Shown here one piece after another: positions 8,324 to 16,700 of a stretch of DNA of 64,000 nucleotides (position 1 is its first letter; every line of letters begins with the position of its first letter). Under the pieces are notes generated by a model that had not been told where the DNA came from, made no database searches, and worked only from the letters and a program-made list of their open reading frames with translations. This DNA is from Leucobacter chromiireducens subsp. chromiireducens (GTDB lineage Bacteria > Actinomycetota > Actinomycetes > Actinomycetales > Microbacteriaceae), in contig NZ_QYAD01000003.1 of NCBI RefSeq assembly GCF_016758255.1, positions 372,001 to 436,000 on the forward strand. The letters are read 5' to 3'. The position numbers and the translations under genes are program-made.

Positions 8324-8554
8324 TTGAGGTACTTTGTTGGAGCAGCCGCTCTCGGCGAGTGCCTGTTCCTCGACTTGGTCGACGATGAGCTCGGCATCTT
8401 CGATCAGTCATTTCTCTGGGCGAACGACCGATCCTGGTTCGTGAGCTCAATGCCCGACCTCGCGTTCGCCGTGATTGGCTGCGGTGACGACCTCGCCGAT
8501 CGCCTCCTCAGCGGCGCAGCCTTGGGCGCGCTCGAGGCCAGGCAGGAGAGCTGA
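8324..8554 (+). pseudogene. Small hypothetical protein, possibly truncated remnant
   Basis: The frame is open from 8288 and encodes up to 76 residues from a TTG at 8324. Third codon positions are strongly GC, as in real genes here. The middle part, with LDLVDDELGIFDQSFLW and DRSWFVSSMPDLAF, has a natural composition and recalls small hypothetical proteins of this family with a DRSW...D pattern (recollection, not a search). There is no clear ribosome site, and the preceding frame ends just as this one begins, which suggests a frameshifted or decayed gene. No function can be assigned. Confidence 0.4.
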
Positions 8555-8559
8555 GAGAC

Positions 8560-8997
8560 TCAGCCCTCGGACGAGGCGGCGCGCTTCGCGAAGAGCGCGT
8601 CGATCGAGAGGCGGCCCGGGCCTGTCAGCGCGAGAGCGATCGCAGCAGCGCCGAGTACGGCCACAAACTCGAACCCACCGTTGTCCACCCAGAGCCCGGC
8701 CGACGCATGCACCATCACGAGGGCACCCACCATGTCGAGCGCGAGCAGCACGGCGACCACCCGCGTCAGAGCTCCGGCCGCCAACAGGACACCGCCGACG
8801 AGTTCGATCACCGCGATCGCGGGCGCGACAACCGCCGCGGCGGGGAGGCCCATCCCGGAGAACGCCTCCGTTGTGCCCGCGAGCGTGAACTCGAACACTT
8901 TCTGGAAACCGTGAGCGGCAAACACCCCGCCAGCAACGATGCGAAGTACGAGGAGCCCCCAGGCCGACCGGGTGATGGACAGTGCAGCAGTAGTCAT
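8560..8997 (-). CDS. DoxX family membrane protein
   Basis: A 145-residue integral membrane protein with four hydrophobic helices and the DoxX hallmark near the start (LRIVAGGVFAAHGFQKVFEF). Members are linked to redox or thiol-stress homeostasis in some actinobacteria, but the biochemical role of this one is unknown. I chose the ATG at 8997; the frame extends to 9036 without a better start. It is transcribed away from the small membrane protein at 9133, with a 135-base gap for divergent promoters. Confidence 0.85.
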   Translation of the reverse strand: MTTAALSITRSAWGLLVLRIVAGGVFAAHGFQKVFEFTLAGTTEAFSGMGLPAAAVVAPAIAVIELVGGVLLAAGALTRVVAVLLALDMVGALVMVHASAGLWVDNGGFEFVAVLGAAAIALALTGPGRLSIDALFAKRAASSEG

Positions 8998-9132
8998 GTT
9001 CCCACTTTCGTTTAGTTGATGCGACAACCTTTGCACTCGAGCCTAGAGACTCCGCGAACGCGCTTCCGGAGACTTCGCGGATTCTCAGCCATCCCCAGGG
9101 TTTTCCGCAGTTCAGCGCGTATCGTGCGGGCC

Positions 9133-9453
9133 ATGAGCTCCGCAACGACGCGTCATCGAGTCCTCATAATCGGCATGTGGACCCTCCTCAGCGCCGCGTT
9201 CATCGGCTGGGTGGTGTCGCTCGCGCTCGAAGCGCCGTGGGTCCCATGGTTCACAGTCGCGCTGTGGGGCACGATCGGGATCGGGCTTGTGGTGCGTACG
9301 GTGAGAGGCGCCACTCGCACGCAGGAACCGCTCGATGCCTTTCGCGAGGTGAACCAGACCCTGCTTGGTCAGACACACACTCCGCTGCTCGACGATCCCA
9401 ATCAGAAGAGCGCGGAGATCGGCTCCCCGTTCCCGGAGTCGGACCGCGACTAG
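9133..9453 (+). CDS. Small membrane protein, two helices, unknown function
   Basis: A 106-residue protein with two adjacent transmembrane helices at about 9-30 and 38-58 and a polar C-terminal tail of about 45 residues ending in acidic residues. I recognise no family. The frame is open back to 9016, but the ATG at 9133 begins a normal short basic leader before the first helix, while the upstream extension is arginine rich and overlaps the DoxX control region. It converges on the diguanylate cyclase gene, sharing four bases at the stops. Confidence 0.65.
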   Translation: MSSATTRHRVLIIGMWTLLSAAFIGWVVSLALEAPWVPWFTVALWGTIGIGLVVRTVRGATRTQEPLDAFREVNQTLLGQTHTPLLDDPNQKSAEIGSPFPESDRD

Positions 9454-10880
9454 GAGAGCGGCCAGCGACGCAGCACAACCGCGTCCTTGCCGCCGCGCTT
9501 CGCCGCGTACATCGCCGCGTCGGCGCCCGCAAGCAGCTCGGCCGCCGACGGCAGACCAGCCGCCTCACCGTCGCCCCGGAGCACCGGATTCCAGTGGATC
9601 ACGCCGACGCTAGTCGACAGCGGCCAGCCCGCAGCAGCGCCCTCGAGCGGCACGCGGATCGCTTCGCGAACGCGCCCGGCAAGTTCAGTTGCGTCCGACT
9701 CGGACAGCCCCGTCGCCACGACCACGAACTCGTCGCCACCCAGCCGGCCAACGGTGTCCGTGCGACGCGAGTTCGCGCGCAACCGCTCCGCCACCGTCTT
9801 CAAAACCTCATCGCCGGCACCGTGCCCCGCGCCGTCGTTGATGGCTTTGAAGCCGTCGAGGTCAAGAAACAGCACCGCGCAGCTCTCACCCGAGTGCACG
9901 GCGCCGATCAGCGCGCGCTCAAGCTGCTCACTGAGCAGCACTCGGTTCGGCAGGCCGGTGAGCCCATCGTGCAACGCGCGGTGACGCAGTTGGTCCTGGA
10001 GCTGGAGATGCTCGAGCACGCGCTCCGCTTGCGCGGCAATGGAGCGTAGCGTCTCAAGTTCGTAGGCGTCGAGCGCGCGAGGACGACGAAACCAGCACCG
10101 GATCTCGCCAAACACCGGCCGCTCGTCGGACACCTCGCGCACGATCGGGGTGAGGACAATCGCCTCGACTCCGTCGCCCGCAAGCCGTTCCGCTGCCTCA
10201 GGATCGCACGCCACGAGCTCATCCGGGTCATGACATACGAGCTGCGCGGCGTGCTCCGGAAGAGACCTCCGCTCCACCTCGGTGGGCGGCGCCGAGCCCC
10301 AGCTCCGCAGGCCCGATCCCGATCCGCTGTCCTCATAGTCCAGCAGCGTCACCCGGGTCCACGCTGCGTTCGTGGCCCGCGCGGCAGCCGCAACGAGCGC
10401 CGCACCGAGATCATCGAGCCCGGCCGCGACGGCAAGCGCACTCGTCGCACCGTGGAGCACGGTGAGTCGTTCATGGGCGAGTTCCGCCTCGTGGCGGGCG
10501 GTGACGAGCTCGCGCTCGAACGCGATCCGGGCACTCGCGTCGAACGCGGCGATGTGCACCACGCGGGTACCCGATGGCGAGCTGCGCAGATCCGCGTTGC
10601 ACAGGGTGGGGCGGGCAGTGCCATCGCTTGCGCGAAGCTCAAGCACGATCTCTCGCGCGCGGCCGGTTTCAAACAATTGCGGGAGCACGCGCGTCTCATA
10701 CAGCAGCCGGGCCGCGGGCGTGAGCCACTCAACGAGGTTGCGGCCGACTAGGCGCCCGGTGTCCCCCGTGCCATCGATCCACCGCTGCAGCGCGTGATTA
10801 TGGGCGAGCACTTCCCCATTCATGTCGACGGCGAGCAGCGCCACCGGGCTCTCCCACAGGAGATCCTGATCGAGCGTCAC
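9450..10880 (-). CDS. Diguanylate cyclase with PAS and GAF domains
   Basis: A 476-residue cytoplasmic signalling enzyme predicted to make cyclic di-GMP from two GTP. A PAS domain covers about 8-125, a GAF-like domain about 145-300, and the GGDEF domain starts near 310. The active-site GGDEF is at 381-385, and the inhibitory site RxxD (RRTD) lies five residues before it, so product inhibition is expected. No EAL domain and no membrane helix. The GTG start overlaps the stop of the RsbQ-like hydrolase (GTGA), so the two are probably translated together. In Bacillus, RsbQ activates a PAS-containing partner; here the PAS output module is a cyclase rather than a phosphatase. Confidence 0.92.
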   Translation of the reverse strand: MTLDQDLLWESPVALLAVDMNGEVLAHNHALQRWIDGTGDTGRLVGRNLVEWLTPAARLLYETRVLPQLFETGRAREIVLELRASDGTARPTLCNADLRSSPSGTRVVHIAAFDASARIAFERELVTARHEAELAHERLTVLHGATSALAVAAGLDDLGAALVAAAARATNAAWTRVTLLDYEDSGSGSGLRSWGSAPPTEVERRSLPEHAAQLVCHDPDELVACDPEAAERLAGDGVEAIVLTPIVREVSDERPVFGEIRCWFRRPRALDAYELETLRSIAAQAERVLEHLQLQDQLRHRALHDGLTGLPNRVLLSEQLERALIGAVHSGESCAVLFLDLDGFKAINDGAGHGAGDEVLKTVAERLRANSRRTDTVGRLGGDEFVVVATGLSESDATELAGRVREAIRVPLEGAAAGWPLSTSVGVIHWNPVLRGDGEAAGLPSAAELLAGADAAMYAAKRGGKDAVVLRRWPLS

Positions 10881-11701
10881 AGTGCCGCCCGAATGCGTCC
10901 CATCACCATTTCGGGCTCCGTCAGGTGCACGAAGTGGCCCGCTGACTCGAGCTGCACGAGCTCGCTCTGCGGGATGCGATCACGCAGGTACTCGCCGATG
11001 TGGGGCGGACAAATGATGTCGCCGGCCGACTGCAGGATGACGCTCGGGGTCGGAACCTCGTGCAGCCGGTTCCGCACATCGCTGAAGAACACCACGCGCG
11101 CAAAGTGCTTCGCCACGCGCTGCGGTGTCGCGGCGAAGAGCTCGCGCACCTGTTCGGTGACCTCGGGACGGTCTTCCCGTGCGGTGACCGCGGGGGCGAG
11201 CGCGGCGGCCCAACTCGGTTGGTTCGCGTCAATCGCGTCGATGAGTCCGAGCACGTCCTCTCGCGAGAATCCGCCCACGTAGTCGCCGTCGTTCACGTAG
11301 CGCGGCGATGGCGACACCATGATGAGCTGGGCGAAGAGGTCGGGGCGCTCGATCGACGCCAGCGCTCCGATCATCCCGCTTGCGGAGTGCGCGACGAGGA
11401 TCGCGTCGCGTGCCCCCACCGCGTCAAGCACCTCAATGAGGTCGGCCGCGTAGCCGTCGTAGGAGTCGTAGCGCTGCTCGTCGTAGGCGCTGAGGTCGGA
11501 AGCACCGGATCCGACGTAGTCGAACAAGACGACCCGGTAGTCGGCGGTGAAGTGCGCAGCGATGCCCGCCCAGGTGGATTGGTTCGTGCCGTAGCCGTGG
11601 GCAAACACCATGACCGGCGCCCGCTCGGGCCCCTGCACCGTGACCGCGTTCCGCCTGATCACTTCTTCGGCAGACGCGTCAACGCGCTCCGATACATCCA
11701 T
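10877..11701 (-). CDS. RsbQ-like alpha/beta hydrolase
   Basis: A 274-residue cytoplasmic protein of the RsbQ/KAI2/D14 group of alpha/beta hydrolases. The nucleophile is S106 (AHSASG) and the catalytic histidine is H256 (AGHFVHL). The oxyanion region FAHGYGTNQSTW matches RsbQ closely. Known family members bind or cleave a small hydrophobic signal and pass it to a PAS-domain partner. The gene overlaps the PAS-GAF-GGDEF cyclase by four bases, which supports that pairing. I chose the ATG at 11701, preceded by GGGGAGGCGACC; the open frame extends to 11833 but runs into the upstream gene. Its ligand cannot be told from the sequence. Confidence 0.88.
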   Translation of the reverse strand: MDVSERVDASAEEVIRRNAVTVQGPERAPVMVFAHGYGTNQSTWAGIAAHFTADYRVVLFDYVGSGASDLSAYDEQRYDSYDGYAADLIEVLDAVGARDAILVAHSASGMIGALASIERPDLFAQLIMVSPSPRYVNDGDYVGGFSREDVLGLIDAIDANQPSWAAALAPAVTAREDRPEVTEQVRELFAATPQRVAKHFARVVFFSDVRNRLHEVPTPSVILQSAGDIICPPHIGEYLRDRIPQSELVQLESAGHFVHLTEPEMVMGRIRAAL

Positions 11702-11744
11702 GGTCGCCTCCCCTTGCGTGCCCACTTCTCTTCTCGAGAGTATG

Positions 11745-12857
11745 TCACGACAGGGAAGGTACCCCCTCTTTCTCCTGAGAGATCTGGCGCTCGTTCTCCC
11801 TGACCTCCACCTGGCGTGAAGCCCGCCTACCACGATTCGAGCTCGGCCACCGGTCCCTCACCCAGCCCGCCACTGACTCCCACGTGCGATCTCTGATGAA
11901 GATCATGTCTCCAAGGATCATCATGAGCGAGAACCAAGGGAGCGCGAGGAGGATCCCGATCGACGCATGCATACCAGTCACGAGCACGAGCCCGAGGATG
12001 CGGGTCCACCGGTTCAAGAGGAGCAGGGGGAACAAGAGTTGGCCGTACACGCTGAGCCACGACGCGATGAACACAGCGGGGGTGAACTGCCACGCCAGGT
12101 GGTTCAACCAGGGGAAAAGTGTGAGTTCTTCAAGCTGCAGCGGATAGTAGGCAGCCACGCCGGATACCCACGTGGTTCCCTGCAGCTTCCAGAGCGCGCT
12201 CGTCACGTAGATGATGCACAACTGGTACGCAATCAGGATAAGCGCGAGATTGTTCGCCAGCACTGGCACCCAGCGTGGAAGGCGCCAGCGCCCCCAACCA
12301 AGTTGCGGGTCGGGGGTGCCTCGACGTGCACGGCGCCGCGCGTCAAGCGACCACCGGTACGACGTATCAGCGAGGAGCAGGAAGAGGAGGAAGATACGGA
12401 AGGTTTGGTAGTGCCCGGTATTGAGAATGACAGGATTCGTCGAGGCAAAACCGAGCCACAGCACCACAAAGAGCGGCGACACAACACGCATCCGCCAGCC
12501 GAGCGCATACGCAACGGCCACTGCCCCAAGAATCAAGATCTTGATGAGCAGAACAGCGTCGGAATCGTCGCGCGCAAACAGCTGCGGAATCGGCCAGACG
12601 TAGTCATTCACTGAAGAGTTCCTGAAAAGGGCCTCGCCCCAGCGCGAGCCCGCCCCGAACGAATATGAGAAGTTCGGCAGATACATCGCGAGGATCACTA
12701 CCGTCATCGAGCCAAACCCGATTCGCATAAGCGCAAGACCGTAAGTAGCGTGACGAGCTTCCGTGAGCCACTGGAGCAACTTGCCCCACGTCCGCGTCAG
12801 GAGGTTTTCGTCCGGGCTACCATTCCGCACAGCCTTGCGGCTCAGCTCAGCGCTCAT
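11745..12857 (-). CDS. HTTM-domain membrane protein (SdpB-like)
   Basis: A 370-residue polytopic membrane protein with about seven or eight helices from residue 35 to 325, of the HTTM family, which includes SdpB of Bacillus and the membrane part of vitamin-K-dependent carboxylase. The pattern WGEALFRNSS and the conserved TGHYQTFRIFLLFLLLADTSYRWS region are typical. Its ATG overlaps the stop of the DUF5819 gene. In Bacillus SdpA and SdpB mature the SdpC toxin; no SdpC-like precursor is seen here, so a toxin role is only a possibility. The C-terminal 40 residues are charged and cytoplasmic-looking. Confidence 0.85.
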   Translation of the reverse strand: MSAELSRKAVRNGSPDENLLTRTWGKLLQWLTEARHATYGLALMRIGFGSMTVVILAMYLPNFSYSFGAGSRWGEALFRNSSVNDYVWPIPQLFARDDSDAVLLIKILILGAVAVAYALGWRMRVVSPLFVVLWLGFASTNPVILNTGHYQTFRIFLLFLLLADTSYRWSLDARRRARRGTPDPQLGWGRWRLPRWVPVLANNLALILIAYQLCIIYVTSALWKLQGTTWVSGVAAYYPLQLEELTLFPWLNHLAWQFTPAVFIASWLSVYGQLLFPLLLLNRWTRILGLVLVTGMHASIGILLALPWFSLMMILGDMIFIRDRTWESVAGWVRDRWPSSNRGRRASRQVEVRENERQISQEKEGVPSLS

Positions 12858-13681
12858 CGTGTGGCCTCCATCTGAGGTTCAGCCTGCTCAGCCCATGCCC
12901 GGAAGGTTCGCGCGAACGCGTCTCGATCCTGAGCAGGCCATTCCATCGGGGGTACCCACCCAAGATCGGTGTAGCGAGATGGTGGACGCTCAGCGTTCGG
13001 GTCTTTTCGGTCAGCCCAGCGCACCACGGGGTCATACACCGCACGCACCTGCACCCCCCGGATTGTGCCGGAATCCCCCCACAGCGCATACGCAACCTGC
13101 GTCGCGTATGAAGTCACGTAGTTGTCAGCACGGATGAACTCGTCCACCGCGGCTTGATTGGAGCCATCAGCCGCAACCATGGCATCGCGGAGCCCATAGA
13201 GCGCATCGCCATCGAGATGGTTCTCCGCAGCAACACTCTTGTGGTCCTCGCTCAGTTTCGAGAACGCCCCCATCAACCGTTCAGCGCCGACGATCGATAG
13301 CTGCTTGCGAAGTGTTTTGCGGTACGTTGCCGCAAGCTCGATGTGAGTTGCGTTGATCCATTCAGTTGCCTCTTTTGCGCCACTCTCGTCTTCGATCCAA
13401 GCGCGCACCCACAGTTGTCGATCAGTGTCGGCCGGGTCCGGAGCAAAGATCTTGTAGTCCTGAACGAGATAGGGCTTGGCGTAGCGGTCGGCCGCTGCGC
13501 CCGGAAGCACGTTGTACTTGATGTCTGAGTTCGGCGTGTTCACAACCGCGGTGAAAAACATGTGAACGATGAGAAGTACGAGCGCTACTGCGGCAGTGAT
13601 TTGCACCGCACGGGACGCTCGAAACCTGCCTGCCTGTGCGGTCGCATCGCTCGCACTGGGATCTAACCGGTGATCTGCCAT
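12854..13681 (-). CDS. DUF5819 family protein (SdpA-like partner)
   Basis: A 275-residue protein with one N-terminal membrane anchor at about 28-50 (VQITAAVALVLLIVHMFFTA) and a large soluble domain probably outside the membrane. The sequence DYKIFAPDPADTDRQLWVRAW is the family signature (F-A-P-[DN]-P). Such proteins are commonly encoded next to HTTM proteins, as here, with a four-base overlap. The function is unknown; by analogy with SdpA it may help the membrane partner modify a secreted substrate. It is the first gene of a minus-strand run that continues through the HTTM, RsbQ-like and cyclase genes. Confidence 0.8.
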   Translation of the reverse strand: MADHRLDPSASDATAQAGRFRASRAVQITAAVALVLLIVHMFFTAVVNTPNSDIKYNVLPGAAADRYAKPYLVQDYKIFAPDPADTDRQLWVRAWIEDESGAKEATEWINATHIELAATYRKTLRKQLSIVGAERLMGAFSKLSEDHKSVAAENHLDGDALYGLRDAMVAADGSNQAAVDEFIRADNYVTSYATQVAYALWGDSGTIRGVQVRAVYDPVVRWADRKDPNAERPPSRYTDLGWVPPMEWPAQDRDAFARTFRAWAEQAEPQMEATR

Positions 13682-13727
13682 TGATCGCTCCCCATTTAGC
13701 TTTCACTCGCTTGTGCTCAGCATAGAG

Positions 13728-13768
13728 ATCGGTGGCCTCCGCGGCTACTACTTGCGGAGACCACCGAT
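13728..13768 (-). terminator. Strong stem-loop after the repeat-rich wall protein
   Basis: ATCGGTGGCCTCCGC at 13728-13742 pairs with GCGGAGACCACCGAT at 13754-13768 (one mismatch, 11-base loop), starting 17 bases after the wall protein stop. It separates that gene from the DUF5819 gene, although a long T-run is absent. Confidence 0.65.
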
Positions 13769-13784
13769 TCTCACTACCCGTTGA

Positions 13785-16700
13785 CTACTCGGAGCGGCGA
13801 ACGACACCCGCGCGGCGGCGGCTAGCGATCAGCAGCCCGGCTCCCGCCGCAAGGCTGAGGATCGTCAGCAGAACCAGCGGCGCCGTCTCTGCGCCGGTGA
13901 CGGCTAGTCCGCCACCCGCCTTACCGCCGACGGGGACCTTGCCGGGCGGCGTGACCGCTCCGGTCACCGTCACCGAAGCTTCAGCAGTTCGGCCGCTCTC
14001 CTGGCCGACCGCGGAGAAGCTCGCAGGGCCCGCGGACCAGTTCGCCGGAACCTTCCAAGTAGTGGTGAACGCGCCATTGGCATCTGCAGTAACGGTTGTT
14101 GTTCCGCCCGTGGGCAACGTGATCACTACCTTTTCCCCGGCAAGGAAGCCAGAGCCGGTCAGTGTCACTGTGTCACCCGGTGCGACCGAGCCAGGCGTCG
14201 CAGTAAGGGACGCGGTCTTCCCCCCAGGCGGGTTCCCTCCGGGATCCGTGCCGGGATCAACCCCTGGATCAGAGCCCGGGTCAGTACCGGGATCAGCACC
14301 AGGATCGGTACCCGGGTCAGTACCGGGATCCGTGTCCGGGTCTACCCCAGTATCCGTACCCGGATCAGTACCGGGTTCCGCACCGGGATCGGTGACCGGG
14401 TCCGTTCCAGGATCAGTGCCGGGATCAACCTTCGGCTCGGTGCCGGGATCCGTTCCCGGATCGCTACCAGGGTCCGCACCGGGCTCGGTACCGGGCTCGG
14501 TGCCCGGGTCAGTACCAGGATCAGTTCCTGTGTCCGTGCTCGGATCCGTTCCAGGATCGGTGCCTGGGTCCGTACCGGGGTCCGTACCTGGGTCAGTACC
14601 GGGATCAGTGCCCGGATCAGCACCAGGGTCCGTTCCAGGATCGGCCCCCGGGTCGGTACCGGGATCGGTGCCTGGGTCCGTTCCAGGATCGGTCCCCGGG
14701 TCGGTACCGGGATCGGTGCTCGGGTCCGTTCCAGGATCCGTGCCCGGATCGGTGCCGGGGTCCGTACCCGGATCAGTACCGGGGTCGGCGCCAGGATCAG
14801 TACCCGGATCAGCACCAGGGTCCGTACCCGGATCAGCACCGGGATCGGTACCGGGGTCCGTTCCAGGGTCAGCGCCCGGGTCAGTACCGGGATCAGTGCC
14901 CGGATCAGCACCAGGGTCCGTTCCAGGATCGGTCCCCGGGTCGGTACCGGGATCGGTGCCTGGGTCCGTACCGGGATCCGTGCCCGGGTCAACACCGGTA
15001 TCTGTGCTCGGGTCCGTTCCAGGATCCGTGACCGGATCAGTCCCAGGGTCGGTACCGGGATCCGTTCCCGGATCGGTCCCAGGGTCGGTACCGGGATCGG
15101 TGCCTGGGTCCGTACCGGGATCTACCGCTGGGTCGGTGCCCGGGTCCGTACCGGGATCAGTCCCAGGGTCCGTACCAGGATCCGTGCCCGGGTCAACACC
15201 GGTATCTGTGCTCGGGTCCGTTCCAGGATCCGTGCCCGGATCAGTCCCAGGGTCAGCACCCGGATCCGTCCCCGGGTCAGCACCAGGGTCCGTTCCAGGA
15301 TCGGTACCGGGATCCGTTCCCGAATCAGTGCCGGGGTCGGCGCCAGGATCAGTACTCGGATCAGCACCAGGGTCCGTACCCGGGTCAGCACCGGGATCGG
15401 TACCGGGGTCAACACCGGTATCTGTGCTCGGGTCCGTTCCAGGATCCGTGCCCGGATCAGTCCCAGGGTCAGCACCCGGGTCAGCACCCGGGTCAGCACC
15501 CGGGTCAGCACCAGGGTCCGTACCGGGATCTACCGCTGGGTCGGTGCCCGGATCAGCACCGGGATCGGTACCAGGGTCAGCACCAGGATCGGTCCCCGGG
15601 TCCGTACCCGGATCAGCACCCGGATCCGTGCCGGGGTCCGTACCCGGATCGGTACCGGGGTCGGTGCCAGGATCGGTGCCTGGGTCCGTGCCAGGGTCAA
15701 CACCGGTATCTGTGCTCGGGTCCGTTCCAGGATCCGTGCCCGGATCAGTACCAGGGTCAGCACCAGGGTCCGTTCCAGGATCAGTACCGGGGTCTACACC
15801 GGTGTCCGTGCTCGGATCAGTACCAGGGTCCGTACCCGGATCAGCACCAGGGTCCGTTCCAGGCTCAGTGCCCGGATCAGTACCGGGGTCCGTTCCAGGG
15901 TCAGCACCAGGATCAGTGCCTGGGTCCGCACCCGGATCCGTGCCCGGATCAGTACCAGGGTCCGTACCCGGATCAGTACCGGGGTCCGTTCCAGGGTCGG
16001 TGCCCGGGTCCGTACCGGGATCGGTGCCCGGGTCCGTGCCGGGATCCGTGCCAGGGTCTACCGCGGGATCGGTGCCCGGCTCCGTGCCGGGGTCATCCGC
16101 GAGCGCCTTCACCGACGCAGACCCGAGCTGAAGTGCCACGGCACCATTTGTCGCGACATTCGGGAGCAGACTCACATTGAGCGCTCGAACGGTGAAACTC
16201 CCCGTTCCGAGGTCGCCCGGTGAAACCTGCTGGTTGATGGTAATGCTCGCGAGGCCGCGGAGCACTGGCCCGACACCATTGGTGAGAAGTCCGCTCACGA
16301 TCGGTGAGAGCCAGTTGAAGAGGGTGGGCTGCAGGTTGCCAAGCAAAGTATCGACCGTGCCCTTGAGTGCGACACCGATCGGAGCGACCGCGCCGTTCAA
16401 AAGGTTGATGACAGGCTGCAACACCGTTCCGACTGGGATGCCCGCAACGTTGATATTGCTGGTGTCGATCACCGGGGCAGGCTTGCCGGGGATACCGATA
16501 AAGCCGCCGATCGACCCCGCAATCGTCACGGGAGCCTTCACAAGTCGCACCGTGCCGAGCCCGAGGTTGACCCCAACATCAGCTTCGATACTTACGTTGA
16601 CGGCGACGTCATAGATACCCGACGAGATGATGCTCACCGTCTTCGAAAGCAACGAGTTCGGGCCCGCGCCCGTGAGCGCGTCTGTCACACCGTCGAGGAT

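Noticed and set aside
8088-8450. Minus-strand 120-residue frame
   Set aside because: Poor composition and no ribosome site; the plus strand shows better coding bias after 8288.
14240-16095. Possible CRISPR array
   Set aside because: Units are 12 bases without unique spacers and lie inside one reading frame.
13732-16131. A 799-residue plus-strand frame rich in PGSV repeats
   Set aside because: It is the antisense of the DPGT array; a 12-base period keeps all frames open. The minus strand has a signal peptide, a known domain and an anchor.
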